This document shows positions 9,281 through 21,240 of a stretch of DNA of 64,000 bases, one piece after another. The stretch covers positions 21,739-85,738 of the forward strand of contig NZ_RJVQ01000014.1 in NCBI RefSeq assembly GCF_003856525.1. Direction: 5' to 3'. The translations under genes and the position numbers were made by a program. Position 1 is the first letter of the stretch, and each line of letters opens with the position of its first letter. The notes below the pieces were generated by a model, which saw only the letters and a list, made by a program, of their open reading frames with translations, did not search any database and was not told where the DNA came from. The DNA comes from Vibrio viridaestus (GTDB taxonomy: Bacteria; Pseudomonadota; Gammaproteobacteria; Enterobacterales; Vibrionaceae).

Positions 9281-10021
9281 TCATTGCTCGATCCCGACCT
9301 GATTTAAAAATTTCTTTAATCTAATATCCTGTGGATTATTAAATATATCTTGTGGAGAACCCTGCTCGACAATGTGTCCTTCCGCCATAAAGATCACTCT
9401 ATCTGCCACTTCACGGGCAAATTGCATTTCATGTGTCACAACCAGCATGGTTTGATGATCTTTTGCCAGACGCTTCATTAACGCTAATACCTCGCCGACC
9501 CATTCAGGATCCAACGCGGATGTAGGTTCGTCAAACAGCAGTAGTTCAGGCTTAAGCGCCATGGCTCGACCTATTCCCACTCGTTGTTGTTGGCCACCTG
9601 ACAGGGAAGCAGGATATTGATCGGCTTTATCACCCAGTCCTATGCTGTCCAAAATACTTTTTGATTTTTTATAAGCATCTTCTTTTTTCCAGCCACGAAC
9701 TGTGATCAATCCTTCAGCGATATTCTGTTTTGCTGTGAGATGAGCAAATAATGCATAATTTTGAAAAACAAAGCCTGTCTTTCTTCTTAAAGCTAAGATT
9801 GCGGATTTCGATGGTAATTCACTGTCTACAGAGACTTCACCTATAGAAATCCTGCCTTTATCTGCCTGCTCAAGGAAGTTGATACAACGTAAAAGTGTTG
9901 ATTTCCCAGTGCCACTTGAGCCAATAATGACAATGATTTCACCCTGCTTTATTTCTAGGTCGATACCTTTAAGTATCTCCGAATCACCAAATCGTTTATG
10001 GATATTTTCAATTTTTATCAT
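9281..10021 (-). CDS. polar amino-acid (likely cystine) ABC transporter ATP-binding protein
   Basis: 246 residues of an ABC ATPase. Walker A is GSSGTGKST, the signature is [14 protein letters not shown], Walker B is [12 protein letters not shown], and the H-loop is VVTHEM. It energises import through the permease encoded just upstream, with which it overlaps by 4 bp (ATGA). The sequence belongs to the PAAT family (GlnQ, ArtP, TcyN group). Cystine is favoured because of the binding-protein signature, but the substrate is inferred. Confidence 0.92.
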   Translation of the reverse strand: MIKIENIHKRFGDSEILKGIDLEIKQGEIIVIIGSSGTGKSTLLRCINFLEQADKGRISIGEVSVDSELPSKSAILALRRKTGFVFQNYALFAHLTAKQNIAEGLITVRGWKKEDAYKKSKSILDSIGLGDKADQYPASLSGGQQQRVGIGRAMALKPELLLFDEPTSALDPEWVGEVLALMKRLAKDHQTMLVVTHEMQFAREVADRVIFMAEGHIVEQGSPQDIFNNPQDIRLKKFLNQVGIEQ

Positions 10022-10689
10022 CTCGAATACGCCTTATTCAGTTTGGTTTCAGCCCAGGTTTGTACACGTGTAAGAATGACAACGAGCCCCCAATAAATAA
10101 GTGCGACCGCCAAGAACGCTTCAAAAAATTTAAAGGTAGATGAGGCCTCCATCTGTGCTTTCGCCATGATTTCGGCGACTCCCAAAGTAAATGCTAGAGA
10201 CGTCGACTTAATCATATCGATAAAGTAATTCATTAATGAAGGCAATGCGATACGACTTGCTTGTGGCAAAATAATTCTTCTCATCGATTGGCTGGTGGTC
10301 ATACCGACTGATAGGCTGGCTTCCATCTGACTGCGATCGACGCTGATAATGGCGGCACGAATGGTTTCGGCCATATAAGCCGCAAAATGCAGAGTCAAAC
10401 CTAGGATGGTGGCGCTGAATGCGTTAAGACCAATCAAGAAAGGGAAAATTTGCGGTAACCCATAGTAAAGAAGAAAAAGCTGAACCAGAAGAGGTGTACC
10501 CCTAAAGAAACTAATGTATAGCTGGCAAAGTTGATCGAGTACTGGAATTTTAAAAATCCGTATATTTGCCAAAATGACAGAAAGAATGATTGAGAAAATC
10601 ATTCCCCAGCAGGCCAGCTCCATAGTTGTACCGAGATATTTAAATAGAATCGGCATCAACCCAAGCATGTATTCGAAGTCAAAACTCAT
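10018..10689 (-). CDS. polar amino-acid (likely cystine) ABC transporter permease
   Basis: 223 residues with about five membrane helices of the HisM/GlnP type. The EAA-like cytoplasmic loop is [22 protein letters not shown], and the N-terminal [18 protein letters not shown] segment is diagnostic of amino-acid permeases. It probably acts as a homodimer because no second permease is present. The stop overlaps the ATPase start; a hairpin separates it from the upstream binding-protein gene. Confidence 0.92.
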   Translation of the reverse strand: MSFDFEYMLGLMPILFKYLGTTMELACWGMIFSIILSVILANIRIFKIPVLDQLCQLYISFFRGTPLLVQLFLLYYGLPQIFPFLIGLNAFSATILGLTLHFAAYMAETIRAAIISVDRSQMEASLSVGMTTSQSMRRIILPQASRIALPSLMNYFIDMIKSTSLAFTLGVAEIMAKAQMEASSTFKFFEAFLAVALIYWGLVVILTRVQTWAETKLNKAYSR

Positions 10690-10728
10690 AGTCTACCCGG
10701 TTGGTGTGATGATGGTATAAAATGAAAA

Positions 10729-10753
10729 CCCACTATCGTGTATCGATAGTGGG
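10729..10753 (-). terminator. intercistronic hairpin/partial terminator in the amino-acid ABC operon
   Basis: CCCACTATCG at 10729-10738 pairs perfectly with CGATAGTGGG at 10744-10753. On the minus strand the stem is followed by TTTTCATTTT. It lies between the binding-protein gene and the permease gene and would keep the binding protein more abundant than the membrane components. Confidence 0.65.
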
Positions 10754-10781
10754 CTACGGTATTTATTCTAGGACGTTTTTA

Positions 10782-11531
10782 TTACTCTTTAGTAATGTCA
10801 GAACCAAACCATTTGATGGAAATCTTAGACAACGTTCCATCTTCTTTCATTGCAGCCAGAGTGGTATTAACTTGGTCACGTAATGTTTTACCTTTCTCAT
10901 TATTAAGGAATGGCCAAGCATTTTCGATGGTTTCAAAAGGTTTACCTGCCAGTTGTAGAGGAAGACCTGATTTATTTATCACTTCCAGAATAGATAGGCG
11001 GTCCATGACAAAAGCGTCCACACGACCTAATGCGACATCCTGCTCAAAGCTCGAATCATACGTCTTGATATCAATTTCATTGTTCGTGTCGTATTTACGC
11101 AGTAGCTGCTCAAAGTTTGAACCCAGATTCACAGCAACCGATTTTCCTTTCAGATCTTCTAACGACTTGATGTCGTCGTTACCTTTACGAACAGCCAGTT
11201 GAGCGCCATCGATGACGTAAGGATCTGAGAACAAGTATTTCGCCTTGCGGGCATCCGTAACGGTAATTTGGTTAGAAATTGTATCGATACGGCCTGTCTC
11301 TAACAGACCAAACAAACCGGCGAAGTTGGAAGTCACGAATTTCACGTCGTAATCGTTACGTTTACCAATTTCATTCCAAACGTCGACTTCAAAACCTTGA
11401 AGCTTATCTTGCTTAACAAATGTAAACGGGAAGTAGCGACCAGACATTCCGACTTTTACTTCTGTAGCCGCTTGAATACTCATTGTTGTCAATGCTAATA
11501 GAGCAACAGCAACTTTAAACCACTTATTCAT
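10782..11531 (-). CDS. amino-acid (likely cystine) ABC transporter substrate-binding protein
   Basis: 249 residues from the ATG at 11531, which has a GGAG ribosome site about 7 nt upstream; an in-frame ATG four codons earlier is less likely. The signal peptide ends near SIQA. The family-3 solute-binding fold shows SGRYFPFTFVKQDKLQGFEV and TISNQITVTDARKAKYLFSD. The NQ followed by T-x-x-R pattern is typical of cystine-binding relatives of TcyA/TcyK. It captures substrate in the periplasm for the downstream permease and ATPase. Confidence 0.9.
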   Translation of the reverse strand: MNKWFKVAVALLALTTMSIQAATEVKVGMSGRYFPFTFVKQDKLQGFEVDVWNEIGKRNDYDVKFVTSNFAGLFGLLETGRIDTISNQITVTDARKAKYLFSDPYVIDGAQLAVRKGNDDIKSLEDLKGKSVAVNLGSNFEQLLRKYDTNNEIDIKTYDSSFEQDVALGRVDAFVMDRLSILEVINKSGLPLQLAGKPFETIENAWPFLNNEKGKTLRDQVNTTLAAMKEDGTLSKISIKWFGSDITKE

Positions 11532-11604
11532 GTATTTCTCCATATAAGAACAGGAATTAATTTTATTATAATTCTATCAATAAGAATAAATAACTATCTG
11601 TTAT

Positions 11605-11815
11605 TGATCATAACTGACAAATTACCTTTTGGGGATAACTTTGCTTGATCTTTGTATATGTGGAAAAAATTGTGGGTAATTTATAACCAAATTGTGATGA
11701 TCTTTGAAAAAAAGCTAAAAAAATTGTGAATAACTTGGATCAATGTGAATAGATCTTCGATCTATTGCTGGAGATCTTAGTTATCAACAGGTAAAATCGC
11801 CTTTCTTTATCGATC
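11605..11815. promoter_or_regulatory. dnaA control region: DnaA-box and GATC cluster
   Basis: Eight GATC (Dam) sites fall within about 210 bp (11605, 11647, 11699, 11738, 11752, 11759, 11773, 11812). There are also DnaA-box-like 9-mers: TGTGAATAA at 11725-11733 (fits TTATnCACA on the minus strand), TGTGAATAG at 11744-11752, TGTGGGTAA at 11671-11679 and TTATCAACA at 11781-11789, the last three each with one mismatch. This supports DnaA autoregulation and SeqA/Dam control of dnaA transcription, as known for E. coli. Confidence 0.75.
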
Positions 11816-11837
11816 ATTTACTTAGAGTGAGGGAACC

Positions 11838-13247
11838 GTGTCATCTTCGCTATGGTTGCAATGCCTGCAACAGCTTCAAGAAGAGCTACCAGCAACAGAA
11901 TTCAGCATGTGGGTTAGACCGTTGCAAGCTGAACTCAATGACAATACTCTCACTTTGTTTGCACCAAATCGCTTTGTTTTAGATTGGGTTAGGGATAAAT
12001 ACTTCCATAGCATTAACCGACTACTGCAAGAGCATTGTGGTAGTGATATACCGAGTTTGCGTTTTGAAGTCGGTAGTCGTCGTCAAACGGCTGCGCCAAA
12101 AGTTGAACCGATCAGAACGCCAGCCGATGTTGCGGCAGAGTCATCTGCGCCTGCGCAATTGCAGGCAAGAAAATCGGTAAGTAAAACTTGGGATAATAAC
12201 GATGCTGCCTCAGCATCGATGAACTATCGCTCTAATGTTAACCCGAAACATAAATTTGATAACTTTGTTGAAGGTAAGTCCAACCAACTCGGGCTTGCTG
12301 CGGCAAAGCAGGTTTCTGATAATCCAGGTGCGGCCTACAACCCTCTGTTTGTTTACGGTGGGACCGGTTTGGGTAAAACTCACTTGCTGCATGCGGTTGG
12401 TAATGCGATTGTTGATAATAATCCCAATGCAAAAGTGGTTTATATGCATTCTGAACGGTTTGTTCAGGACATGGTTAAAGCCCTACAAAATAACGCTATC
12501 GAAGAATTTAAACGTTACTACAGAAGCGTTGATGCGTTATTGATCGATGATATTCAATTTTTTGCCAATAAAGAGCGTTCTCAGGAAGAGTTTTTTCACA
12601 CCTTTAATGCGCTTTTAGAAGGCAACCAACAAATAATTCTGACCTCAGATCGATATCCGAAAGAAATCAGTGGGGTAGAGGACCGCCTCAAATCTCGTTT
12701 TGGGTGGGGACTTACGGTTGCGATCGAACCTCCTGAATTGGAAACCCGAGTCGCTATCTTGATGAAAAAGGCCGAGGATCACCAGATACATCTTGCCGAT
12801 GAAGTTGCTTTCTTCATTGCTAAGCGTTTGCGTTCAAATGTTCGTGAGCTTGAAGGTGCATTAAACCGTGTTATTGCCAACGCCAATTTTACCGGACGCC
12901 CGATTACGATTGATTTTGTGCGTGAAGCACTACGTGATTTACTGGCGTTACAGGAAAAACTCGTTACTATCGACAATATTCAAAAAACCGTTGCAGAATA
13001 TTATAAAATTAAAGTAGCTGATCTGTTGTCAAAACGTCGCTCCCGTTCTGTTGCTCGCCCTCGTCAATTAGCGATGGCTTTGGCCAAGGAATTGACTAAC
13101 CACAGCTTGCCTGAAATCGGTGACGCATTTGGTGGTCGTGACCACACAACAGTGTTGCATGCCTGTCGTAAAATTGAACAGCTAAGAGAAGAAAGTCACG
13201 ATATAAAAGAAGATTATTCAAACTTAATTCGCACACTTTCTTCCTAA
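11838..13247 (+). CDS. dnaA: chromosomal replication initiator protein DnaA
   Basis: 469 residues from a GTG start preceded by GAGGG; the N-terminus [20 protein letters not shown] is typical of Vibrio. Domain I spans about 1-85 and a variable linker runs to about 135. The AAA+ domain III has Walker [11 protein letters not shown] and Walker [10 protein letters not shown]. Domain IV ends with the DNA-binding signature [15 protein letters not shown]. DnaA binds oriC and opens the duplex. It is followed by dnaN, recF and gyrB. Confidence 0.99.
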   Translation: MSSSLWLQCLQQLQEELPATEFSMWVRPLQAELNDNTLTLFAPNRFVLDWVRDKYFHSINRLLQEHCGSDIPSLRFEVGSRRQTAAPKVEPIRTPADVAAESSAPAQLQARKSVSKTWDNNDAASASMNYRSNVNPKHKFDNFVEGKSNQLGLAAAKQVSDNPGAAYNPLFVYGGTGLGKTHLLHAVGNAIVDNNPNAKVVYMHSERFVQDMVKALQNNAIEEFKRYYRSVDALLIDDIQFFANKERSQEEFFHTFNALLEGNQQIILTSDRYPKEISGVEDRLKSRFGWGLTVAIEPPELETRVAILMKKAEDHQIHLADEVAFFIAKRLRSNVRELEGALNRVIANANFTGRPITIDFVREALRDLLALQEKLVTIDNIQKTVAEYYKIKVADLLSKRRSRSVARPRQLAMALAKELTNHSLPEIGDAFGGRDHTTVLHACRKIEQLREESHDIKEDYSNLIRTLSS

Positions 13248-13299
13248 AAAAACGGTATAGTAAACAAGAATATTAATCAGGCAGTAATAAGACCTCACT

Positions 13300-14400
13300 A
13301 TGAAATTTACGATAACAAGAAGTCAGTTTATTAAGCCGCTCCAACAGGTTTCAGGAACCATTGGTGGTCGTGCAACACTACCTATTTTAGGTAACCTGTT
13401 ACTTAAAGTAGAAAATCAGGTTCTTTCTATTACCGCAACCGATCTCGAAGTTGAGCTGATTGCTCAAATTGATTTGGAGAGTGATTGTGAATCTGGTCAG
13501 ATAACCGTTCCGGCAAGAAAATTTCTTGATATTTGTCGAGGCTTGCCTGACAGCGCTGAGATTTCAGTCGTATTGGACAGTGATCGCCTTAATATTCATT
13601 CTAGTCGCAGCCGTTTCTCTCTCGCTACACTGCCTGCTGATGATTTTCCTAATATTGAAGATTGGCAAAGTGATATCACATTAAGTGTGCCTCAGTCTGA
13701 TCTGAAAGCGTTGATAGAGAAAACACAATTTTCGATGGCGAACCAAGACGTTCGCTATTTCCTTAATGGCATGTTGCTTGATATTGAAGATACGACTTTG
13801 CGAGCTGTGGCTACTGATGGTCACCGCATGGCGGTGAGTTTAACGACGTTACCTGAAGCCCTAGCAAATAATCAGATTATCGTGCCGCGAAAAGGTATCC
13901 AAGAGCTAGTTAAGCTACTTGATCAACCGGAAGAGCAAGTCACTCTTGAAATCGGCAGTTCGAATATTCGGGCCCGGGTTAATCAGTTTGTGTTTACTTC
14001 AAAATTGATTGATGGCCGATTCCCTGACTATCGTCGTGTACTACCACAAAATACCAACAAAACCTTGATCGCTGAATGTGATATACTTCGTCAGGCTTTT
14101 ACGCGAGCTGCGATATTATCAAACGAAAAATTCAGAGGGGTTCGTTTAAACATTGATGGTCCCGAAATGCGGATCACTGCGAATAACCCTGAACAGGAAG
14201 AAGCGGAAGAAATTCTCGACGTTGAGTTTGAAGGCTCAGAAATTGAGATCGGATTTAACGTAAGTTACGTATTGGATGTTTTAAATACACTTCGTTGCGA
14301 AAAGGTCAAAATCACCATGTCGGATCCAAATGCAAGCGCATTAATCGAGAATGTGGATGATGACAGTGCAATGTATGTGGTAATGCCAATACGCTTGTAG
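13300..14400 (+). CDS. dnaN: DNA polymerase III beta sliding clamp
   Basis: 366 residues, the standard beta-clamp length, with three repeated clamp folds. It starts [20 protein letters not shown] and ends in the conserved YVVMPIRL. It encircles DNA as a dimer to give polymerase processivity. It lies 52 bp after dnaA and 7 bp before recF in the conserved replication gene cluster. Confidence 0.99.
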   Translation: MKFTITRSQFIKPLQQVSGTIGGRATLPILGNLLLKVENQVLSITATDLEVELIAQIDLESDCESGQITVPARKFLDICRGLPDSAEISVVLDSDRLNIHSSRSRFSLATLPADDFPNIEDWQSDITLSVPQSDLKALIEKTQFSMANQDVRYFLNGMLLDIEDTTLRAVATDGHRMAVSLTTLPEALANNQIIVPRKGIQELVKLLDQPEEQVTLEIGSSNIRARVNQFVFTSKLIDGRFPDYRRVLPQNTNKTLIAECDILRQAFTRAAILSNEKFRGVRLNIDGPEMRITANNPEQEEAEEILDVEFEGSEIEIGFNVSYVLDVLNTLRCEKVKITMSDPNASALIENVDDDSAMYVVMPIRL

Positions 14401-14407
14401 TCATTGT

Positions 14408-15487
14408 ATGCCTTTATCCCGTTTGATGGTCCATCAGTTTCGAAATATTAAAGCCTGTGATATGACATTATCATCAGGCTTTAACTTTCTTATTGGACCT
14501 AATGGCAGCGGTAAAACCAGCGTTCTTGAAGCTATTTATATGCTCGGTCATGGACGTTCTTTTCGTAGCGCTTTGACGGGAAGAGTGATTCAAAATGACA
14601 GTTCAGAATTGTTTGTTCATGGCAAATATTTGAACTCAGATCAATTTGAAGTACCGATTGGCATTAATAAGCAGCGCGATGGCTCAACTGAGGTTAAAAT
14701 AGGCGGTCAATCTGGACAAAAGCTATCCCAGTTAGCCCAAGTAATGCCTTTGCAACTGATTCATCCTGATGGGTTTGAATTGCTAACAGATGGTCCCAAG
14801 CAGCGCAGAGCATTTATCGATTGGGGGGTGTTTCATACTCAACCTCAATTTTATGATGTTTGGATACGATTTCGTCGTTTGAATAAACAGCGAAATGCGT
14901 TACTCAAGACAGCGACTTCGTATCGAGAATTGAGTTTTTGGGATAAAGAGTTAAGTCAGTTAGCTGCACAGTTAGATGAGTGGCGGCAAGCTTATATCGA
15001 GCAATTAACAGAACATGCTCGACCAATTTGCAACAACTTTTTACCCGAGTTCGATATTGCGTTAAAGTACTACCGCGGTTGGGAAAAAGAAACGGAATAT
15101 CAAGATCTTCTGGAAAGAAGTTTTGAAAGAGATTGTGCTGTTGGTTACACATTTAGTGGCCCCAATAAAGCCGATTTAAGAATTAAGGTGAACAGTACGC
15201 CCGTAGAGGACGTTCTGTCACGAGGTCAACTCAAGTTGATGGTGTGTGCATTGAGAGTTGCCCAAGGGCAACATTTGACTTCCTTAACCGGAAAGCAATG
15301 TATCTATCTGATCGATGATTTTGCATCAGAGTTAGATAGTCAACGTCGACAAAGGTTGGCGACCTGTTTGAAACAAACGGGTGCACAAGTTTTTGTAAGC
15401 TCGATTACTGAAGGTCAGGTGAGCGATATGCGTGAAGCTGACAGTAAATTGTTCCATGTGGAACATGGTGCGATTGAGCAAGGATAA
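14408..15487 (+). CDS. recF: DNA replication and repair protein RecF
   Basis: 359 residues of an SMC-like ABC ATPase: Walker [10 protein letters not shown] (about 31-39), the RecF signature [18 protein letters not shown] and Walker [12 protein letters not shown]. RecF helps load RecA at gaps. It is closely spaced between dnaN and gyrB. Confidence 0.99.
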   Translation: MPLSRLMVHQFRNIKACDMTLSSGFNFLIGPNGSGKTSVLEAIYMLGHGRSFRSALTGRVIQNDSSELFVHGKYLNSDQFEVPIGINKQRDGSTEVKIGGQSGQKLSQLAQVMPLQLIHPDGFELLTDGPKQRRAFIDWGVFHTQPQFYDVWIRFRRLNKQRNALLKTATSYRELSFWDKELSQLAAQLDEWRQAYIEQLTEHARPICNNFLPEFDIALKYYRGWEKETEYQDLLERSFERDCAVGYTFSGPNKADLRIKVNSTPVEDVLSRGQLKLMVCALRVAQGQHLTSLTGKQCIYLIDDFASELDSQRRQRLATCLKQTGAQVFVSSITEGQVSDMREADSKLFHVEHGAIEQG

Positions 15488-17923
<2,436 letters not shown>

Positions 17924-17946
17924 TTTATCGTACTAACATTGATTGA

Positions 17947-17974
17947 AAAGCCACTCTAACGAGTGGTTTTTTTT
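17947..17974 (+). terminator. rho-independent terminator after gyrB
   Basis: CCACTC / GAGTGG stem with a TAAC loop, flanked by AAAAG and a run of eight T residues, 27 bp beyond the gyrB stop. Confidence 0.92.
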
Positions 17975-18112
17975 GTCTAGAATATATGAGTGACGCATTA
18001 TGACGCAACTTGGCATCATAGTGCTTCAGTGTGGCGCTACTGATTCCATAGACTTACTGATTATGCCTCAGTAGAGTGAACACTTAACGATAATAAAACA
18101 GGGAAGCTAAAA

Positions 18113-18886
18113 ATGAAAAAATGTACCAAAGCGTTCATTTTACTTTCGGCAGTGTTCGGTTCTACCTCTCTTTGGGCGCAAACAGATACTATCCGATTTG
18201 GTGTAGATGCTACTTATCCACCTTTTGAATACAAAAAACCAGATGGGTCGCTGGCTGGTTTTGAAATTGATCTTGGAAATGCTATTTGTGAGAAAGTGCA
18301 GAAAAAATGTGAATGGTTTCCAACCAGCTTCGATGGTCTGTTTCCAAGTCTGAAAGTCGATAAAATTGACGCGATTTTCTCGTCACTTGGTATTACCGAG
18401 AAACGCAAGAAAGAAGTCGCTTTCTCTGATCTAGTCTGGTCTGGTTTTTCGTCTATGCTCAGTCGTAAACAGTTAAACCTTGAACCAACAGCGGAATCAC
18501 TTAAAGGAAAAGTGGTTGGTGTACAGCAGGGTACTATGCAAGAACACTTCGTTCGTGAACGATTCGAAGCGCATGGCGTTCAAGTGCAAACTTATCAAGA
18601 TCAAGATCAAGTCTACGCAGATTTAATCAATGGACGTATTGATGCGTCATTCCAGGATATGCTCCAGGCGCAGTTTGATTTTATTGATGGCGGTAAGCAT
18701 AAGCAGTTTGTGAATACAAAAGTGGTAGATAAATTACTACCAGCCGACTCTGCTATTGCGATTCGTAAAGGTGATCAGGAAATGATTGACCTGATTAACG
18801 ATGGATTAGAAAAAATCCACGCCGATGGGACGTATGACCGTATCCAGCGCCAATACTTTGGTGACCTGAATTTATACAAAAAGTAG
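18113..18886 (+). CDS. orphan periplasmic basic-amino-acid-binding protein (HisJ/ArgT-like)
   Basis: 257 residues with a signal peptide ending about SLWA (residue 22). The family-3 binding fold shows FGVDATYPPFEYKKPDGSL, the SLGITEKRKKEVAFSD segment and GVQQGTMQEHF, as in lysine/arginine/ornithine-binding proteins. No permease or ATPase is adjacent, so it either shares another transporter or acts in sensing. It is followed 59 bp later by an M14-type deacylase, which suggests its ligand is an acylated amino acid or a product of that enzyme. The ligand is inferred. Confidence 0.85.
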   Translation: MKKCTKAFILLSAVFGSTSLWAQTDTIRFGVDATYPPFEYKKPDGSLAGFEIDLGNAICEKVQKKCEWFPTSFDGLFPSLKVDKIDAIFSSLGITEKRKKEVAFSDLVWSGFSSMLSRKQLNLEPTAESLKGKVVGVQQGTMQEHFVRERFEAHGVQVQTYQDQDQVYADLINGRIDASFQDMLQAQFDFIDGGKHKQFVNTKVVDKLLPADSAIAIRKGDQEMIDLINDGLEKIHADGTYDRIQRQYFGDLNLYKK

Positions 18887-18945
18887 TCGCTAAATTTATC
18901 GATTAGGGCTGCTTAATAGCAGCCCTTTGTCTATATGAGAGTATT

Positions 18946-20058
18946 ATGCAGCATAATAAATCGCCTTTAATTTCTCCTGTTCCTGGAACTCAGCGTTGTA
19001 TCGACAGTTTTCACTTTGGCTCTAAGGGGCAAGGAAAGAAAATCTATATTCAGTCTTCTCTTCACGCAGATGAGTTACCAGGGATGCTTGTGGTGTGGAA
19101 ACTAAAACAGGCGTTGAAGGAACTAGAACTACAAGGGGATATTCAAGGTGAGGTAGTTTTGGTTCCGGTTGCCAATCCGATAGGACAAAATCAACACCTT
19201 ATGGACGTTCATCTCGGGCGTTACGAGATGGAGAATGGGCATAATTTTAATCGTGGCTACTACGATCCTTTTGATGATGTGGTCGCTCGCCTGGATGGTA
19301 ATTTGAGTGAGGATTCACAACATAATGGTCAGTTGGTTAAGCAGGCATTACGTGAATCGATTGCTTCAATCAGCGTTGCAACAGAATATCAGTCACAGCA
19401 AAAAGCTTTGCAGTTACTCTGCTGTGATGCAGACATTATTCTTGATCTTCATTGTGATTTTGAAGCGATTACGCATACTTACAGCACTTATTATTCATGG
19501 CCTGCGATAGAGCCATTAGCAAGAGCATTACAGTCATCGGTAAATATGCTGGCTGATGATACCGGTGGTAATCCATTTGATTCCTGTTTTGATATGACGT
19601 GGAAACGTCTCAGAGAGTATTTTGGTTTTGCATTAGGAGAGTCATCCTGCTATTCCGTTACTCTGGAATTAAAAGGACAGTCCGATGTGTATCATGAGGA
19701 CGCGGAACATGATGCTTATGCTATTTTGACTTATCTTTCCTCTCTTGGCGTTATCAAGCAACCGTTTGATTTACCATCATCGACAGCCCAAGCTAGTGAT
19801 CTTGATGCCGTTGAACCACTGAAAAGTACGATGGGAGGGTTGGTCGTTCACTATCTAACCCCGGGTGAGCATGTGAGAGAGAATCAGCTTATTAGTGAAA
19901 TTATTGATCCTATAACGGACACAATTGAAGAAATTAGAGCTAGTCAGCCCGGAATTCTCTTTTCGCGAACTAACCGTAGAATGGCCACTGCCGGTATGCT
20001 AGTTGCTCATGTTGCGGGTAAGAAGAAAGTCCGAAGTGGTTACTTACTCGCACCTTAA
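18946..20058 (+). CDS. succinylglutamate desuccinylase/aspartoacylase-family zinc hydrolase
   Basis: 370 residues of the AstE/AspA (M14-like) family. The zinc triad is readable as His40 and Glu43 in SLHADE and His169 in DLHCD. The substrate arginine lies in NFNRGY (R103) and the catalytic Glu241 in VTLELKG. The C-terminal part carries a small beta-barrel found in bacterial members. Such enzymes remove acyl groups from N-acyl amino acids. The gene probably forms one unit with the upstream binding protein. It is not AstE itself, because no other ast genes are near; the substrate is unknown. Confidence 0.83.
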   Translation: MQHNKSPLISPVPGTQRCIDSFHFGSKGQGKKIYIQSSLHADELPGMLVVWKLKQALKELELQGDIQGEVVLVPVANPIGQNQHLMDVHLGRYEMENGHNFNRGYYDPFDDVVARLDGNLSEDSQHNGQLVKQALRESIASISVATEYQSQQKALQLLCCDADIILDLHCDFEAITHTYSTYYSWPAIEPLARALQSSVNMLADDTGGNPFDSCFDMTWKRLREYFGFALGESSCYSVTLELKGQSDVYHEDAEHDAYAILTYLSSLGVIKQPFDLPSSTAQASDLDAVEPLKSTMGGLVVHYLTPGEHVRENQLISEIIDPITDTIEEIRASQPGILFSRTNRRMATAGMLVAHVAGKKKVRSGYLLAP

Positions 20059-20084
20059 ATAAGGTTAGCCCTGATATCACTGCG

Positions 20085-20933
20085 TCAGAAGTTCTCACTG
20101 GCTGTAAATATATCAGGGTTAGCGATTTCACTGGGGGTTTTTAGACGTTTGACGATTGCGGGAGAAATGTCGCCACTATCGATTGGGAAGAGACCAATAC
20201 TATTTAGCTTATTTCGCAGTGATGTTTGATTTGATGTCTTCTCGAAAACAATGCGTGCAGAGAAAGGAATTCGGGAATTTCTGCCCTGAATACCGAGTGT
20301 TATTCCGGATAGTAAATCGTAACGGCCTTTTGCCGCACCATAAAGGATGGTGTGAGACAGAGCTCTCTGACAATGTACGCCGTAATCGACAATCTGGATT
20401 CTTTCCCCTAACACAAAGACTAAACCAGCAAATTTCCCAACCTCAGAGTAGTCTTGCATAGCCTGTTCTGGTTTTGCTCGTTCATAGAAGTGCGAATATC
20501 CGATGCCATCTTTCATGTAGAGCCGAGCAAATCCTTTACTGATATGACCATCGTAGGACGGTGTCATATAGTAGTAAAAATAGTCGCCAAGATACCGTTC
20601 TAAATCGGCTTCCGATTGATTGATCATACCCTCAAGTAATTTTGCGTGCCTGTCACCTTGCGGTGAATTATCTAGTGCTTTACGCGATTTTTTTATGTTG
20701 GCCCGTGAGGATATTAGCTGACGAAAGGTCTCGGTTGGTAGGGTTAGCTCATCATCATCAACACCAAAAAAATCACAGATTTTTCGTAGGTTTTTAACTG
20801 ATGGGGTGCTTTTCCCACTGAGGTATTTAGTAAATTGTTGACGGTTAATTCCAATTTGTCTACTGCATTCCGATACGTTCCCTATGTAACTGCAAAGGAG
20901 TTTAAGGTTGTGCGGGATTGAATTATCGGTCAT
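20085..20933 (-). CDS. XRE-family transcriptional regulator with uncharacterised C-terminal domain
   Basis: 282 residues. An N-terminal Cro/CI-type helix-turn-helix (residues about 8-62) includes NVSECSRQIGINRQQFTKYL and SGKSTPSVKNLRKICDFFGV. The remaining 200 residues match no domain I recognise; they look like a mixed alpha/beta sensor region. The gene converges on the deacylase gene 26 bp away. It probably controls the binding-protein/deacylase pair in response to their substrate, but this is inference from position only. Confidence 0.8.
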   Translation of the reverse strand: MTDNSIPHNLKLLCSYIGNVSECSRQIGINRQQFTKYLSGKSTPSVKNLRKICDFFGVDDDELTLPTETFRQLISSRANIKKSRKALDNSPQGDRHAKLLEGMINQSEADLERYLGDYFYYYMTPSYDGHISKGFARLYMKDGIGYSHFYERAKPEQAMQDYSEVGKFAGLVFVLGERIQIVDYGVHCQRALSHTILYGAAKGRYDLLSGITLGIQGRNSRIPFSARIVFEKTSNQTSLRNKLNSIGLFPIDSGDISPAIVKRLKTPSEIANPDIFTASENF

Positions 20934-21056
20934 AAGGAAACATCAACAATATTGGGAATGAGATTGGTCATAGTCTATGAGTTTTTTCTTACGAATATCA
21001 AATACTATCTTCTGAATCATGCATAAAAAATAAACGGAAAAAATTTGAAAAAAGCC
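20934..21056. other. intergenic stretch between XRE regulator and hsp20 promoter
   Basis: This AT-rich 120 bp must hold the promoter of the divergent XRE gene. I see no convincing operator, repeat or ORF in it. The remainder of the gap up to 21240 is occupied by the hsp20 promoter and leader. Confidence 0.4.
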
Positions 21057-21084
21057 CTTGAAAGCGAATTTGTTGACCTTATAT
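21057..21084 (+). promoter_or_regulatory. sigma-32 (RpoH) heat-shock promoter of hsp20
   Basis: CTTGAAA at 21057-21063 and CCTTATAT at 21077-21084 are separated by 13 bp, close to the sigma-32 consensus CTTGAAA-N(11-16)-CCCCATnT. It lies about 155 bp upstream of the hsp20 start and so predicts a long 5' leader. Confidence 0.82.
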
Positions 21085-21211
21085 ATGTAAATGAAAGGGA
21101 TGCCGTAAGGGCCCTTGGCCAGAAATGGTGGTTACGCTCGAATGAGGTAGCTGCATTTCTAAAATGAAAAATAATTGGATGAGTTCAGGTCGCAAGAATG
21201 AATGTCATCTT

Positions 21212-21237
21212 ACTATTGCTTACATTAAGAGGATAGT
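21212..21237 (+). promoter_or_regulatory. ROSE-type RNA thermometer hairpin masking the hsp20 ribosome site
   Basis: ACTATTGCTT (21212-21221) folds onto GAGGATAGT (21229-21237): five Watson-Crick pairs, a U-G pair, one bulged G, then C-G, U-A and U-G. This reproduces the ROSE signature in which UUGCU pairs with the Shine-Dalgarno AGG around a bulged G. The start codon is 3 nt beyond the stem. Melting at high temperature would open the ribosome site, as for E. coli ibpA. Confidence 0.8.
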
Positions 21238-21240
21238 TAT

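Noticed and set aside
11544-11600. Possible ArgR box upstream of the amino-acid binding-protein gene
   Set aside because: The AT-rich sequence only loosely resembles the ARG-box; such matches are expected by chance in this composition.
18946-20058. Assignment of the deacylase as AstE of arginine succinyltransferase catabolism
   Set aside because: No astA, astB, astC or astD is nearby, the regulator and binding protein differ from ast clusters, and the family includes several substrate classes.
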